Below, piece by piece: positions 18,403-26,652 of a stretch of DNA of 64,000 nucleotides. The notes under the pieces were generated by a model, which made no database searches, was not told the DNA's origin, and saw only the letters and a program-made list of their open reading frames with translations. The DNA lies in the NCBI RefSeq assembly GCF_000381925.1, contig NZ_KB907307.1:62001-126000 (forward strand), written 5' to 3'. This DNA is from Nocardia sp. BMG111209 (GTDB lineage Bacteria; Actinomycetota; Actinomycetes; Mycobacteriales; Mycobacteriaceae). The position numbers and the translations under genes are program-made. Every line of letters begins with the position of its first letter. The first letter of the stretch is position 1.

Positions 18403-18431
18403 GAAATTGCCGGGAAGGGTACGGTGAGTGG

Positions 18432-19106
18432 GTGTCCCAACCTGCCGGCGGCGCCTCCGTGGAGAGCGCCGAGGAGTCCCGCCGCGTCCCGCCGCGCACA
18501 CGCCGCGGCGTCCGAACACGTGCGGCCCTGGTCACCGCGGCACGTGAGGTGTTCGAACGCGACGGCTACCTCGACGCCAAGATCTCCGATATCGCCCGCG
18601 CCGCGAGTCTCGCGTCCGGGTCGTTCTACACCTACTTCGACGGCAAGGAGGAGATCTTCGCCGCCGTCCTGGAGCAGGTGCGGGACGAGATGCTGCACCC
18701 GCACATCCGCGAGCGGACCGGCGTCACCGATCCCATCGTGCTGATCGAGGCCGCCAACCGCGAGTATCTGCTCTCCTACAAGCGCAACGCCCGCCTGATG
18801 GGCGTGCTGGAACAGGTCGCCCAGGTCGACGAGAACTTCCGGCGGCTGCGCACCGAGCGGGCCGACGCCTTCGTGCGGCGCAACGCCCGGATGATCCGCA
18901 CGCTGCAGGAGTCCGGGCAGGCCACGGCCGACCTGGATCCGCAGGTCACCGCGCTGGCGTTGTCGGTGATGGTGAGCCGGATGGCCTATTCGGTATTCGT
19001 GCAGAACCGGCGCATCTCGTTCGAGAAGTTGCTGACCACCCTCAACCAGCTCTGGGTGAACGCCTTGCAGCTGCAACCCGAGCCGGTCGCGCCGCGGCCT
19101 TCTTGA
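18432..19106 (+). CDS. TetR-family transcriptional regulator
   Basis: This 224-residue regulator has an N-terminal TetR helix-turn-helix (residues ~25-70: RTRAALVTAAREVFERDGYL, KISDIARAASLASGSFYTYF, then DGKEEIFAAV) and a C-terminal helical ligand domain. The latter resembles fatty-acid-related TetR proteins of mycobacteria and nocardiae (AFVRRNARMIRTLQESG; MVSRMAYSVFVQ). The GTG start at 18432 is the most upstream plausible one. It is divergent from the acyl-CoA ligase and lies upstream of the ABM and MDR genes. It probably controls the ligase and perhaps the downstream genes, with an acyl-CoA or fatty acid as ligand (inference). Confidence 0.9.
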   Translation: MSQPAGGASVESAEESRRVPPRTRRGVRTRAALVTAAREVFERDGYLDAKISDIARAASLASGSFYTYFDGKEEIFAAVLEQVRDEMLHPHIRERTGVTDPIVLIEAANREYLLSYKRNARLMGVLEQVAQVDENFRRLRTERADAFVRRNARMIRTLQESGQATADLDPQVTALALSVMVSRMAYSVFVQNRRISFEKLLTTLNQLWVNALQLQPEPVAPRPS

Positions 19107-19196
19107 CTTCGAATTCGGATTCGATGACGCTGGTGGGCGCGGCAGAGCCGGAACCGATCCCGGACTCCGGACTCGTTCCCCAGAAAAGGAGACAAC

Positions 19197-19520
19197 ATGT
19201 CGGAACCGGTCGTGGTGGTGGCGACTATCGTCGCGAAGCCCGGGCAGGAAGAGGTCGTCGAGAAGGCCGTGGCCGCCGCCCAGGCGTCGGTGCACACCGA
19301 GCCGGGCTGCCTGCTGTACGCGTTCCACCGCAACCTCGGCAAGCCCGGCCAGTACATCATGGTCGAGAAGTGGGAGTCGCAGGAGGCGCTCGGCGTGCAC
19401 GGCAAGGCCCAGGCCCTGCGCGAACTGGGCGCCGCGCTGGCCGATGCGCTGGCCGCGCCGCTGGATGTGCAGGTCCTCGCGCCGGTGCCGGGTGGCGACG
19501 CCACTCTCGGCGCGCTCTGA
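19197..19520 (+). CDS. Antibiotic biosynthesis monooxygenase (ABM)-domain protein
   Basis: This 107-residue single-domain protein has the ABM ferredoxin-like fold (VVVVATIVAKPGQEEVVEKAV; HTEPGCLLYAFHRNL; YIMVEKWESQEALGVH). Relatives are cofactor-free monooxygenases acting on quinones or polyketides (YgiN-like), or haem-degrading enzymes. The central His in the helix after WES is typical. It has a strong ribosome-binding site (AAAGGAGA) 7 bases before ATG 19197. It lies between the TetR gene and an MDR reductase 25 bp downstream, probably as an operon that reduces or detoxifies quinone or enone compounds. The substrate is unknown. Confidence 0.85.
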   Translation: MSEPVVVVATIVAKPGQEEVVEKAVAAAQASVHTEPGCLLYAFHRNLGKPGQYIMVEKWESQEALGVHGKAQALRELGAALADALAAPLDVQVLAPVPGGDATLGAL

Positions 19521-19545
19521 TCCGGTCCGCGGGAACAGGTTTCGC

Positions 19546-20547
19546 GTGACGAAGACGCAGCAGGTGCGCTTGGCGCGGCGGCCCGTCGGGCTGCCCGGCG
19601 CGGACACCTGGACCGTGACCACCGAGGAACTGCCCGAGCCCGGGCCCGGGCAGTTCCTGGTGAAGGTCGACTACATCTCCCTCGATCCGGCGATGCGCGG
19701 CTGGCTCAACGACGTGCGCTCGTATCTGCCGCCGGTCGGCCTGAACGAGGTGATGCGGTCGATGGACATCGCCACCGTGGTGGCGTCGTCGCATCCGGAG
19801 TACGCGGTGGGTGACACCGTCAGCGGCACGTTCGGGGTGACCGAGTACGCGCTCACCGACGGTACGGGCGTGCAGCGCGTGGACCTCGGTGTGGCCTCCG
19901 GCCCGACCTGGCTGGGTGCGCTCGGAATGCCCGGTATGACAGCGTATTTCGGGCTGCTCGAGGTGGGCCGGCTGCAACCGGGGGAGACCGTGCTGGTCTC
20001 CGCGGCCGCGGGTGCGGTCGGCAGCGTCGTCGGCCAGCTGGCGAAGGCCAAGGGCGCCACCGTGATCGGGATCGCCGGCGGCCCGGAGAAATGCCGGGTG
20101 CTGACCGAGGAATTCGGTTTCGACGCCGCGGTCGACTACCGCAACGAGAACGTGCTGCGCCGGGTGCGGGAGATCGCCCCCGGCGGTATCGACATCTACT
20201 TCGACAATGTCGGCGGTGACATCCTCGACGCCGCGCTGGCCAATATGCGCCGCGGTGCCCGGATTGTGCTCTGCGGTGCGATTTCCACGTACAACGCCGA
20301 GAAGTTGCCACCGGGGCCCAGTCGATACATGTCGCTGCTGGTGTTCCGCGCATCGATGACCGGATTCGTGGTCTTCGACTACGCCGATCGTTACGGTGAA
20401 GCGGTAGCCGAGATTTCGCGGCTACTCGCCGAGGGGAAGATCACGGCCCGCGAACAGGTGGTCACCGGCGGGGTCGCCGATTTCGGCGACACCCTCGGCA
20501 TGCTTTTCCGTGGCGCAAATACCGGGAAACTCGTACTGGCGCTGTAA
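19546..20547 (+). CDS. NADP-dependent MDR oxidoreductase (zinc-independent, prostaglandin-reductase/CurA-like)
   Basis: This is a 333-residue medium-chain dehydrogenase/reductase of the leukotriene-B4 12-hydroxydehydrogenase / double-bond reductase class. It has no catalytic-zinc Cys/His set. Typical stretches are VDYISLDPAMRGWLND, LGMPGMTAYFGLLEVG, the nucleotide-binding motif VSAAAGAVGSVVGQLAK, GIDIYFDNVGGDILDAAL, and the C-terminal FRGANTGKLVL. It probably reduces the C=C bond of enones or enals with NADPH. The GTG start at 19546 is preceded by an ACAGG element; longer in-frame sequence overlaps the ABM gene. It sits 25 bp after the ABM gene and ends at a strong hairpin. Confidence 0.9.
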   Translation: MTKTQQVRLARRPVGLPGADTWTVTTEELPEPGPGQFLVKVDYISLDPAMRGWLNDVRSYLPPVGLNEVMRSMDIATVVASSHPEYAVGDTVSGTFGVTEYALTDGTGVQRVDLGVASGPTWLGALGMPGMTAYFGLLEVGRLQPGETVLVSAAAGAVGSVVGQLAKAKGATVIGIAGGPEKCRVLTEEFGFDAAVDYRNENVLRRVREIAPGGIDIYFDNVGGDILDAALANMRRGARIVLCGAISTYNAEKLPPGPSRYMSLLVFRASMTGFVVFDYADRYGEAVAEISRLLAEGKITAREQVVTGGVADFGDTLGMLFRGANTGKLVLAL

Positions 20548-20550
20548 ATT

Positions 20551-20600
20551 CCGCATCGGAGGTAGGCCCCGACCGCGCCCGGGGCCTGCCTCCGGTGCGG
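20551..20600. terminator. Bidirectional hairpin between MDR and hydrolase genes
   Basis: A 21-bp inverted repeat (20551-20571 with 20580-20600, two positions paired only as wobbles) has an 8-base loop. It begins 3 bases after the MDR stop and lies 51 bases from the convergent hydrolase stop. There is no U-tract. It probably terminates both transcripts. Confidence 0.85.
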
Positions 20601-20651
20601 TTCCGCCTTTCGTCACCGGCGCGGTGCGCCTTTCGTTGCAGTCGCGGTGAA

Positions 20652-21578
20652 TCAGTCCAGCCCGCGCAGGAATTCGAGCAGTGCGGCGGTGACCTCGTCC
20701 GGCCGTTCCTGCTGGATCCAGTGCCCGGCGCCCTCGAGGATCACCGCGCCCCGCAGCTCGGTCAGGATGGTCCGCAGCCTGGCCAGCGGCGTGAAACCGA
20801 TGACCGGATCGGCCGATCCGGCGATGAACAGCGACGGGCAGTCGATCGTCGCGCCCGCCAGATCCTCGCTCAGCTCCCAGTTGCGATCCAGATTGCGGTA
20901 GTAGTTCAGCCCGCCGGTGAAGCCGGTCGCGGTGAAAGTCTCGATGTAGTAATCGGCTTCGGCCTCCGAGAGCCAGGCCGGCGGCGCGCCACCGGGTGCG
21001 GCCGTCAGATCGCGGGCATTGATCACCCCGTCCAGCAACAGGGTTCGCCGCACATCCGCGGCCAGCGCCGCGTCCGCGACCCCCGGCTCCTGGAACCAGA
21101 CCATGTAGAACCCCTCGCCCAGCCGGGACCGGAAGATCCGCAGGGGAGCCACTTTCGAGCGCGGCGTGGCGGGCACACTGAGCCCGGCCACCGCCCGGAC
21201 CCGCTCGGGGTACAGCAACGCGAACTGCCACACCACCGAGGCGCCCCAGTCGTGCCCGACGAAGACCGCGTCGTCGGCCCCCACGGCATCCAGCAGCCCC
21301 GCCAGATCCGCGCACAGCGTCGGCATGTCGTAATCCTCGATGCGCTCCGGCCGCGAGCTGCCACCGTAGCCGCGCATATCCGGTGCGAGCGTACGGAATC
21401 CGGCCTCCGCCAGTGCGAAAACCTGGTTGCGCCAAGAGAATCCGAGTTCCGGGAAGCCGTGGCAGAACACCACCAGCGGCCCGGAACCGTGTTCGACCAG
21501 CCGCAACTCGATACCGTTGGTGGCGATGTCGCGGCTGCCCAGTCGCAGCCAGTCGTCGACGATGCTTCGGGTCTCCAC
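20652..21578 (-). CDS. Alpha/beta hydrolase, epoxide hydrolase-like
   Basis: This 308-residue hydrolase has the epoxide-hydrolase layout: oxyanion motif CHGFPELGFSWRNQ, then APDMRGYGGSSRP, and the nucleophile motif GHDWGASVVW with Asp rather than Ser. A cap domain with Tyr-rich segments (ADYYIETFTATGFTGGLNYY) follows, then the acid (FIAGSADPVIGF) and the catalytic His (EGAGHWIQQERPDEV). It probably opens epoxides to diols; dehalogenase activity is the alternative. GTG 21578 is chosen because GAGGTGA lies 8 bases upstream. ATG 21620 in frame has no ribosome-binding site. It is divergent from the four-gene membrane operon. Confidence 0.88.
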   Translation of the reverse strand: METRSIVDDWLRLGSRDIATNGIELRLVEHGSGPLVVFCHGFPELGFSWRNQVFALAEAGFRTLAPDMRGYGGSSRPERIEDYDMPTLCADLAGLLDAVGADDAVFVGHDWGASVVWQFALLYPERVRAVAGLSVPATPRSKVAPLRIFRSRLGEGFYMVWFQEPGVADAALAADVRRTLLLDGVINARDLTAAPGGAPPAWLSEAEADYYIETFTATGFTGGLNYYRNLDRNWELSEDLAGATIDCPSLFIAGSADPVIGFTPLARLRTILTELRGAVILEGAGHWIQQERPDEVTAALLEFLRGLD

Positions 21579-21676
21579 TGTTTCGTCACCTCGCGGGATC
21601 GACGGACTCCGTAGCCTCATTCAAACACGCCGCCGGGTGCCGGTTCGGCGCGCACCGCGTGGCTAGAATCGGCGCG

Positions 21677-23296
21677 GTGACTCCGTCCGGACGCGGCCGC
21701 CGGCTCGCGCTGATGTTCGCCGCCGTGGTGGCGGCGCTGTGGGCGGCCGGATCGGCGGCCGCGGACAGCGCGGGTACCGGCGGCGACGTCTCGGTCGCGC
21801 AGACCCTCGGCGATCGTGAGCTCACCGTCGTGCTGCGCCGGGTGACCTCCGTACCCGGCCCCTTGCGAGTCGATATCGTCACGCACGCAGGGGTTTCCGC
21901 GGGGCGGCTGGAATTGGCGGTCACTCCGGTCGGCGCGTCGGCCGCCGCCGTCACGCCCGCGCCCGGCGTCGCCACCGCGCACACGGCGGTGGACCTCGGC
22001 GGCGCGCCGGGCATGGTCTCCGCGACCGTCGCCGTGGACCGCGCGGGCCCCTGGGAGCTGGCCGTCGACGACGGCGCCCGGATCGCGCGCATCCCGTTCA
22101 TCGTTCCCGCGCAGGTCACCTCGCCGCCGGAACGGCTGGTGTACTGGGGATTCCTGGCCGCCGGAGTGTTGCTGCCGGTCACCGTCCTGGTCGCGGTCCG
22201 CGCGCGCCGCACCGCGTGGGCGATGCTGCCCGGGGCCGGGATGGTCGCCGGGGTCTCGGTCGCCGTGACCGCGGCGGTGCTGTCGGCCGGGTTGCCGCTG
22301 CCACCGCAGCCCGGTCCGCAACTCGATCCCAGCGTCGACAACGTCACCCATCCGTATGCCCTGGGCCGGCCGCTCACCGCCGACTACTCCCGGCCGCCGG
22401 TGCTGCTCACCGTCCTCGGCGACCCACCCGCCGCCGGCGCACCCGGGGATCTGCGGCTGGCACTCGCCGACGCCGCCACCGGCGCGCCGGTCGACGATCT
22501 CGTCGTACACGACGCGGCGCTGATCCACCTGCTGATCGTCGGCCCCGGCGGCGAACTGTGGCATCTGCACCCGATCCGCACCGGACCGGGTCGCTACGAG
22601 GTCCGGCTCACCCCGCCGCAACCGGGACGCTACGCCGTCTCCGCCGAACTCGAGCGCCGCGGCGGCGGCATCCGAATGGTCCGTGCCGCAACGGGTCTGC
22701 TCGTACCCGGCCCCGCGACGCCGGCCGCCGCGCCGGGATCGACCGGGCCGGAAGTCGCCGGTACGCCGCCGATCCTGGGTGGTCCGACCCGGACGGCCCA
22801 CGTCGCGGTGGCCGGTGGTCCGGTCACGATCACGATCACCGACGCGACCGCGGGCACCCCGATCACCGTCACCGCCACCGTCGGTGACACCCCGGACCTG
22901 CAACCCTGGCTGGGCATGGTCGGGCACATGATCCTCGCCGGTCCGCTGGCGGCCGACACCGATCTCGGCGCCGCCGTACAGCAGGCGCCGATCTGGGGGC
23001 ACGCGCACTCGATGGGCGGTTCGGCGACTGCGTCGGACGGGATGGACATGCCGGGCATGGACCATTCGAAACCCGCTGTCTCCCCGATGGTTCCGTCGAA
23101 CGGCAACGCGATGCTCATGGCGCCCGCGAACGGCGAGAGCGGTCCCGACGAGACGGTCGCGGCGTACGGCCCGGATGTGCCGTTCACCTTCGTCTTCCCG
23201 GTGGCCGGTCGCTACCGGGTGTGGATTCAGGTCGAGCGGCACTGGTCGGTGCTGACCGTGCCGTTCGTCCTCGATGTCGCCCGGGGGCGGCCATGA
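21677..23296 (+). CDS. Exported membrane protein with His/Met-rich extracytoplasmic domains (possible copper handling)
   Basis: This 539-residue protein was not assigned to a named family. It has an N-terminal signal segment (LALMFAAVVAALWAAGSAAA), then an Ig-like extracytoplasmic domain (~40-150) and two transmembrane helices (~155-215: GFLAAGVLLPVTVLVAV and GVSVAVTAAVLSAG). Two related beta-domains follow. The first has IHLLIVGPGGELWHLHP, and the second has GHMILAGPLA and GHAHSMGG. These H-x-H-rich strands recall YtkA/copper-binding-type domains. A Met/His linker (DGMDMPGMDHS) lies near residue 455. Start GTG 21677 gives a good signal sequence. The following three genes are in the same direction with gaps of 58 and 45 bases and one overlap, so it is the first gene of an operon. 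Metal binding is inference. Confidence 0.8.
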   Translation: MTPSGRGRRLALMFAAVVAALWAAGSAAADSAGTGGDVSVAQTLGDRELTVVLRRVTSVPGPLRVDIVTHAGVSAGRLELAVTPVGASAAAVTPAPGVATAHTAVDLGGAPGMVSATVAVDRAGPWELAVDDGARIARIPFIVPAQVTSPPERLVYWGFLAAGVLLPVTVLVAVRARRTAWAMLPGAGMVAGVSVAVTAAVLSAGLPLPPQPGPQLDPSVDNVTHPYALGRPLTADYSRPPVLLTVLGDPPAAGAPGDLRLALADAATGAPVDDLVVHDAALIHLLIVGPGGELWHLHPIRTGPGRYEVRLTPPQPGRYAVSAELERRGGGIRMVRAATGLLVPGPATPAAAPGSTGPEVAGTPPILGGPTRTAHVAVAGGPVTITITDATAGTPITVTATVGDTPDLQPWLGMVGHMILAGPLAADTDLGAAVQQAPIWGHAHSMGGSATASDGMDMPGMDHSKPAVSPMVPSNGNAMLMAPANGESGPDETVAAYGPDVPFTFVFPVAGRYRVWIQVERHWSVLTVPFVLDVARGRP

Positions 23297-23354
23297 TTGG
23301 TGTTCGGTGCGGCAAGGCGTTCGCCGGACCGCCTTCCGGTTCGAGAGGTCGATG

Positions 23355-23801
23355 ATGAGTATCGCGGAATTCGTTCGTCGCGGAAAAGATTTGGATGTTC
23401 CGAGGTGGGCCCGTCTCGGCGCACCGGTGCTGGTCGCCGTGCTGGTGGTCGCCGGGCTGGTGTGGTGGCTGTGGCCACAGCCACCGGGACCCGTTGCGCT
23501 GCATGCCGGTACGCCGGAGCGGATCGCGACCGTGACCGTCGCGCGCCCCCGGCTCGGTTCCTCCGACGTGGACATCGCGCTGGCCGACCGGGACGGGAAA
23601 GCCGTGGAGGGGGCCGCGATTCGGGTCGATGCGGTGGAACCGCAGACGGGCTTCGCCGCCGCGCCGGTGAACACCACCGCGTCCGGCTCCGGCCGGTATC
23701 GCGCCGCCGGTGTGCCGTTCACCATGACCGGTCAATGGGAGTTGCGGCTGACCGTCGACAACACCGCACTGCTCGTCCTGCCGGTGTGGATCGGCGGCTG
23801 A
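23355..23801 (+). CDS. Membrane-anchored FixH/YtkA-like small protein
   Basis: This is a 148-residue protein with one N-terminal transmembrane helix (LGAPVLVAVLVVAGLVWWLW) and an extracytoplasmic beta-domain. The end of the domain, SGRYRAAGVPFTMTGQWELRL, is characteristic of YtkA/FixH-like Ig folds. YtkA/FixH proteins are often linked to oxidase assembly or metal handling. ATG 23355 is chosen because GAGAGG lies 6 bases upstream; ATG 23352 is possible. It is the second gene of the four-gene operon. Confidence 0.8.
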   Translation: MSIAEFVRRGKDLDVPRWARLGAPVLVAVLVVAGLVWWLWPQPPGPVALHAGTPERIATVTVARPRLGSSDVDIALADRDGKAVEGAAIRVDAVEPQTGFAAAPVNTTASGSGRYRAAGVPFTMTGQWELRLTVDNTALLVLPVWIGG

Positions 23802-23846
23802 TATTCGGTGCCCGAGGCAGTTACGAGATGGAAGGAGTCGCCTTCG

Positions 23847-24992
23847 ATGACCTCCGTACCGTTCGACGCGTCCGTCGGCCGGGCCGGTCCGGATACCCGG
23901 GTGGCGGGTGTGGCCGAGGCCCCGGCCGCCGCCGGCGCCTGGGTCGTGCTGCTCGGCACCGTCGTGACCGTGGTCGGCATCAGCTGGGACATCCAGTGGC
24001 ACAACGAGGTCGGACCCGACACCTTCTTCACGCTGCCGCATCTGTTCCTGTACTCCGGCAGCGCGATCTCCGGATTCGCCGCCCTGGCGATGGTGATCCG
24101 CGCGACCGCGGCCCAGCGGGCCGGACATCCGGTGCCGTGGGCGGGCGGGGTGCCGATCCGGGTGTTCGGCAGCACGCTGACCGCGCCGCTGGGCTGTCTG
24201 GTGGCCGGTGCGGGGGCCGCGCTGTTCCTGTTGTACGGGCTGTTCGACCTGCGCTGGCATGCCATCTACGGTTTCGACGCGGTACTGAACACGCCCTCGC
24301 ACGTGGCGCTGTTCCTGTCCATCTCCACGACGATGATCGGCAGCCTGATCGTCTTCGCGGCGCATCTCGGGAAGCTCTGGGGCCGAATCGGTTTCGTCGT
24401 CGCGCTGGTGATCCTGATGGCATTCGCGCCGGTGTCGGCGGACGCGCTGAACAATCTCGCGCTGCCCGTCAACGCCGTCGTCGCGGGTGCGGTGTTCTTC
24501 GCGCCGCTGCTGCTGATCGTCGGCTCGGTGGTGCTCGCGCGGCCGTGGGCGGCGATCTGGATCGCGGTCGCGATGGGTGTCCAGCAGGCGCTGCTGTGGT
24601 GGTTCTCGCCGTGGGCGGCGCACACCTACGCCGCCGCGATCGGCCTGCCGTTGCGCGACGGATTACCCCCGCGCCCACCGACTTTCCCGGCCATGATGCC
24701 GATGTTCCTGATCGTCTCGGCCCTGGTGATCGAGGCGCTGTACCGCCGCGCCCACCGCCGCGGCACGGATATCCGCAAGTGGCTGTTGGTCTTCGGCCCG
24801 GTGTGCGGCGTGATCACCGCGCTCGGGCTGGTATTGCAACGCACCCTGACCGATTCGCTTGCCCACACCGGCCTTTCGGCCACGCTGATCCTCGCGGCGC
24901 TCGGCCTGCCGCTGGGTCTGGTCGCCGGATTCCTCGGCGGCCGTTTCGCCGCCATGCTGCGCAGCACGGTCCTCACCGGATCGGAGGCCTGA
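23847..24992 (+). CDS. Polytopic membrane protein of unknown function
   Basis: This is a 381-residue integral membrane protein with about 9-10 hydrophobic segments (for example VVLLGTVVTVVGISW, LVAGAGAALFLLYGLF, GFVVALVILMAFAP). Conserved-looking charged/His positions lie in or near helices: SWDIQWHNEVGPDTFFTLPH, RWHAIYGFD and NTPSHVALFL. These could bind metal or haem. I do not recognise a named family. ATG 23847 is chosen because GGAAGGAG precedes it by about 9 bases. The upstream GTG 23808 is less likely. It is the third gene of the four-gene operon and overlaps the next start by 1 bp (TGATG). Confidence 0.78.
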   Translation: MTSVPFDASVGRAGPDTRVAGVAEAPAAAGAWVVLLGTVVTVVGISWDIQWHNEVGPDTFFTLPHLFLYSGSAISGFAALAMVIRATAAQRAGHPVPWAGGVPIRVFGSTLTAPLGCLVAGAGAALFLLYGLFDLRWHAIYGFDAVLNTPSHVALFLSISTTMIGSLIVFAAHLGKLWGRIGFVVALVILMAFAPVSADALNNLALPVNAVVAGAVFFAPLLLIVGSVVLARPWAAIWIAVAMGVQQALLWWFSPWAAHTYAAAIGLPLRDGLPPRPPTFPAMMPMFLIVSALVIEALYRRAHRRGTDIRKWLLVFGPVCGVITALGLVLQRTLTDSLAHTGLSATLILAALGLPLGLVAGFLGGRFAAMLRSTVLTGSEA

Positions 24993-25546
24993 TGCGGGCC
25001 CCTCGATGGCTGCGCCGCACCGCGGCCACGCTCCTGGTTCTGGTGGTGCCGGCCCTGCTCACGGCAGGCCCCGCGAATGCCTACGCCCCGGTCGACATCG
25101 TGCACACCGAACGCGTCCAAGCGGGCCCGTACGCGCTCACCGTCGGCTTCTCCACCTGGCCGATCCGCGCGATGCGATCCCTGGACTTCACCTTCCTGCC
25201 CGACGGCGGCATCGAGGGCAAATCCGGCACCCTGAACATCCAGGGCCCGGCGGTCCGGAAAGGCCGCAAGGACACGAAACTGGTCCGCCACCCCCGCAAA
25301 CGGGATTCCTGGGGCCTGGACGTCCGCTCGCTGGACGCCCCCGGTACCTACACCTTCACGTTCGCCCTGGACGGGCCGCAAGGCCACGGCACGGGCATCC
25401 TCACCGGCATCCAGGTTCTCGACCAGCCCGGCCCCCCGCTGCCCCTGAGCTGGCTGATCGGCACCCTCCCGCTCTGGGGCCTGCTGATCTTCCTGGCCGC
25501 CGCCTGGCGCCGCACCCACCCCGGCACCCGTCCCTTGACGGTCTGA
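24992..25546 (+). CDS. Secreted, C-terminally anchored beta-domain protein
   Basis: This 184-residue protein has a signal peptide (RTAATLLVLVVPALLTAGPA, cleavage near ANAYA). A beta-sandwich-like extracytoplasmic domain follows (VQAGPYALTVGFSTWPIRAM; GTYTFTFALDG), then a C-terminal transmembrane helix (LPLWGLLIFLAAAW) and a short basic cytoplasmic tail. The architecture resembles CopC/YtkA-like proteins but lacks an evident His/Met cluster. ATG 24992 overlaps the previous stop by 1 bp and has GGAGG upstream. It closes the four-gene operon, and the frame extending upstream is a shadow of the earlier genes. Confidence 0.8.
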   Translation: MRAPRWLRRTAATLLVLVVPALLTAGPANAYAPVDIVHTERVQAGPYALTVGFSTWPIRAMRSLDFTFLPDGGIEGKSGTLNIQGPAVRKGRKDTKLVRHPRKRDSWGLDVRSLDAPGTYTFTFALDGPQGHGTGILTGIQVLDQPGPPLPLSWLIGTLPLWGLLIFLAAAWRRTHPGTRPLTV

Positions 25547-25577
25547 CGAACCCTGGCGGAAGTCCTTGTTCACCGGA

Positions 25578-25596
25578 GCGGTCGTCGATCGACCGC
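25578..25596. terminator. Short hairpin between convergent genes
   Basis: An inverted repeat of 7-bp arms (GCGGTCG at 25578-25584, CGACCGC at 25590-25596) lies 31 bases after the operon's last stop. It is followed by an unusually AT-rich patch (~25618-25665) before the HAD gene's stop. It is a probable but weak terminator. Confidence 0.5.
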
Positions 25597-25678
25597 GCTC
25601 GTCGAACCACCGATCGGAAATGATTCGTTCGAATACGAAATATTTTCGAAATGGTCGGATGAATAGGATTCGCGGGAA

Positions 25679-26386
25679 TCAGGATACGAGATCGGGTTCC
25701 GGGGCCGAGATCTCACAGATGCGGCGGAGCAGGGCGGGGTTGTCGAGGTGATCGACATGGGCCCGGGAGCCGCGGGTGCGGGGACCGACGGTGAGCACCG
25801 TCAGGCCCGCGGCGCGGGCCGCGGTGACGCCGACCGGACTGTCCTCGATCGCCAGCGCCCGGTGGGGCGCCACATCGAGGCGGCGGCACGCGGCCAGATA
25901 GACGTCGGGGGCGGGTTTGGGGCCGGGCACCTCGTCGGCGGCGATGGTCACGTGGACCAGGTCCAGCAGACCGCCGTGGGTCAGCGAGGCGTTGAGCAGC
26001 GGCCTCGGCGAATTACTGGCAATGGCGACCGGCAGATCGCTCGCCGCCAGGGTCACGATCTCGACGGCGCCGGGCAGCGCGGTGGCGGCGACCGGCACGT
26101 GATCGATCACGGCCGTGAGCAGTTCGCCGGCCAGCCGGTCGGCGTCCGCGCACAGGATCGAGGTGAGGACCACCGCCATGGCCGGAATCGAGAGACCGAC
26201 CACGCCCTCGTGGATCTCGTCCGAGCAGAGCCGGCCGCGCCGCTGGAACACCGCGTCCAGGGCATGCCGGACGCAGGCGTGCGTATCCATCAGCGTGCCG
26301 TCGCAGGCGAACACGATCGCCTCGGGGCGGCCGGGAATCATCGAGTCGGCCTGCTCCCGATATGTCGGCAGATGCGAGAACCCCAT
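25679..26386 (-). CDS. HAD-superfamily hydrolase-like protein lacking the nucleophilic Asp
   Basis: This 235-residue protein is of the beta-phosphoglucomutase/phosphoglycolate-phosphatase-like HAD subfamily. Motif II (VAIASNSPRP), motif III (GPKPAPDVYLAA, with Lys) and motif IV (ALAIEDSPVGVTAARAAG) are intact. Motif I reads IVFACDGTLMDT instead of the usual FDxDGT: residue 27 (codon 26306-26308) is Ala (GCC) where the nucleophilic Asp (GAC) should be, and Asp29 remains. Phosphatase activity through an aspartyl-phosphate is therefore unlikely. It may be a pseudoenzyme, a binding protein, or a recent loss of function. ATG 26386 is the preferred start; other in-frame Met codons exist at 26341 and upstream. 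Confidence 0.85.
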   Translation of the reverse strand: MGFSHLPTYREQADSMIPGRPEAIVFACDGTLMDTHACVRHALDAVFQRRGRLCSDEIHEGVVGLSIPAMAVVLTSILCADADRLAGELLTAVIDHVPVAATALPGAVEIVTLAASDLPVAIASNSPRPLLNASLTHGGLLDLVHVTIAADEVPGPKPAPDVYLAACRRLDVAPHRALAIEDSPVGVTAARAAGLTVLTVGPRTRGSRAHVDHLDNPALLRRICEISAPEPDLVS

Positions 26387-26652
26387 GAGTTCCGGTGTCT
26401 CCGTTCGTCGGCGGCAGCGCATCGGGATGCTAGCAAACGTCCAGTCAATCGACATTCCGGCACGCGGGCTACCGGTGAGTTCGTGGTCGCGGGCGGTCCC
26501 GGCCACCCGGCGTACCGGTGGCGACGCCGGGTGACCGTCGCATGCCGGACCGCGGTTCGTCCGCGAGGTCCACTTCGCCGGAGCGGGCCGGCGGATTGTG
26601 ATGTGTGTCAGCACATCTGGTGTCCGCGCGGCGGCCGGACGACACTGAGCGC

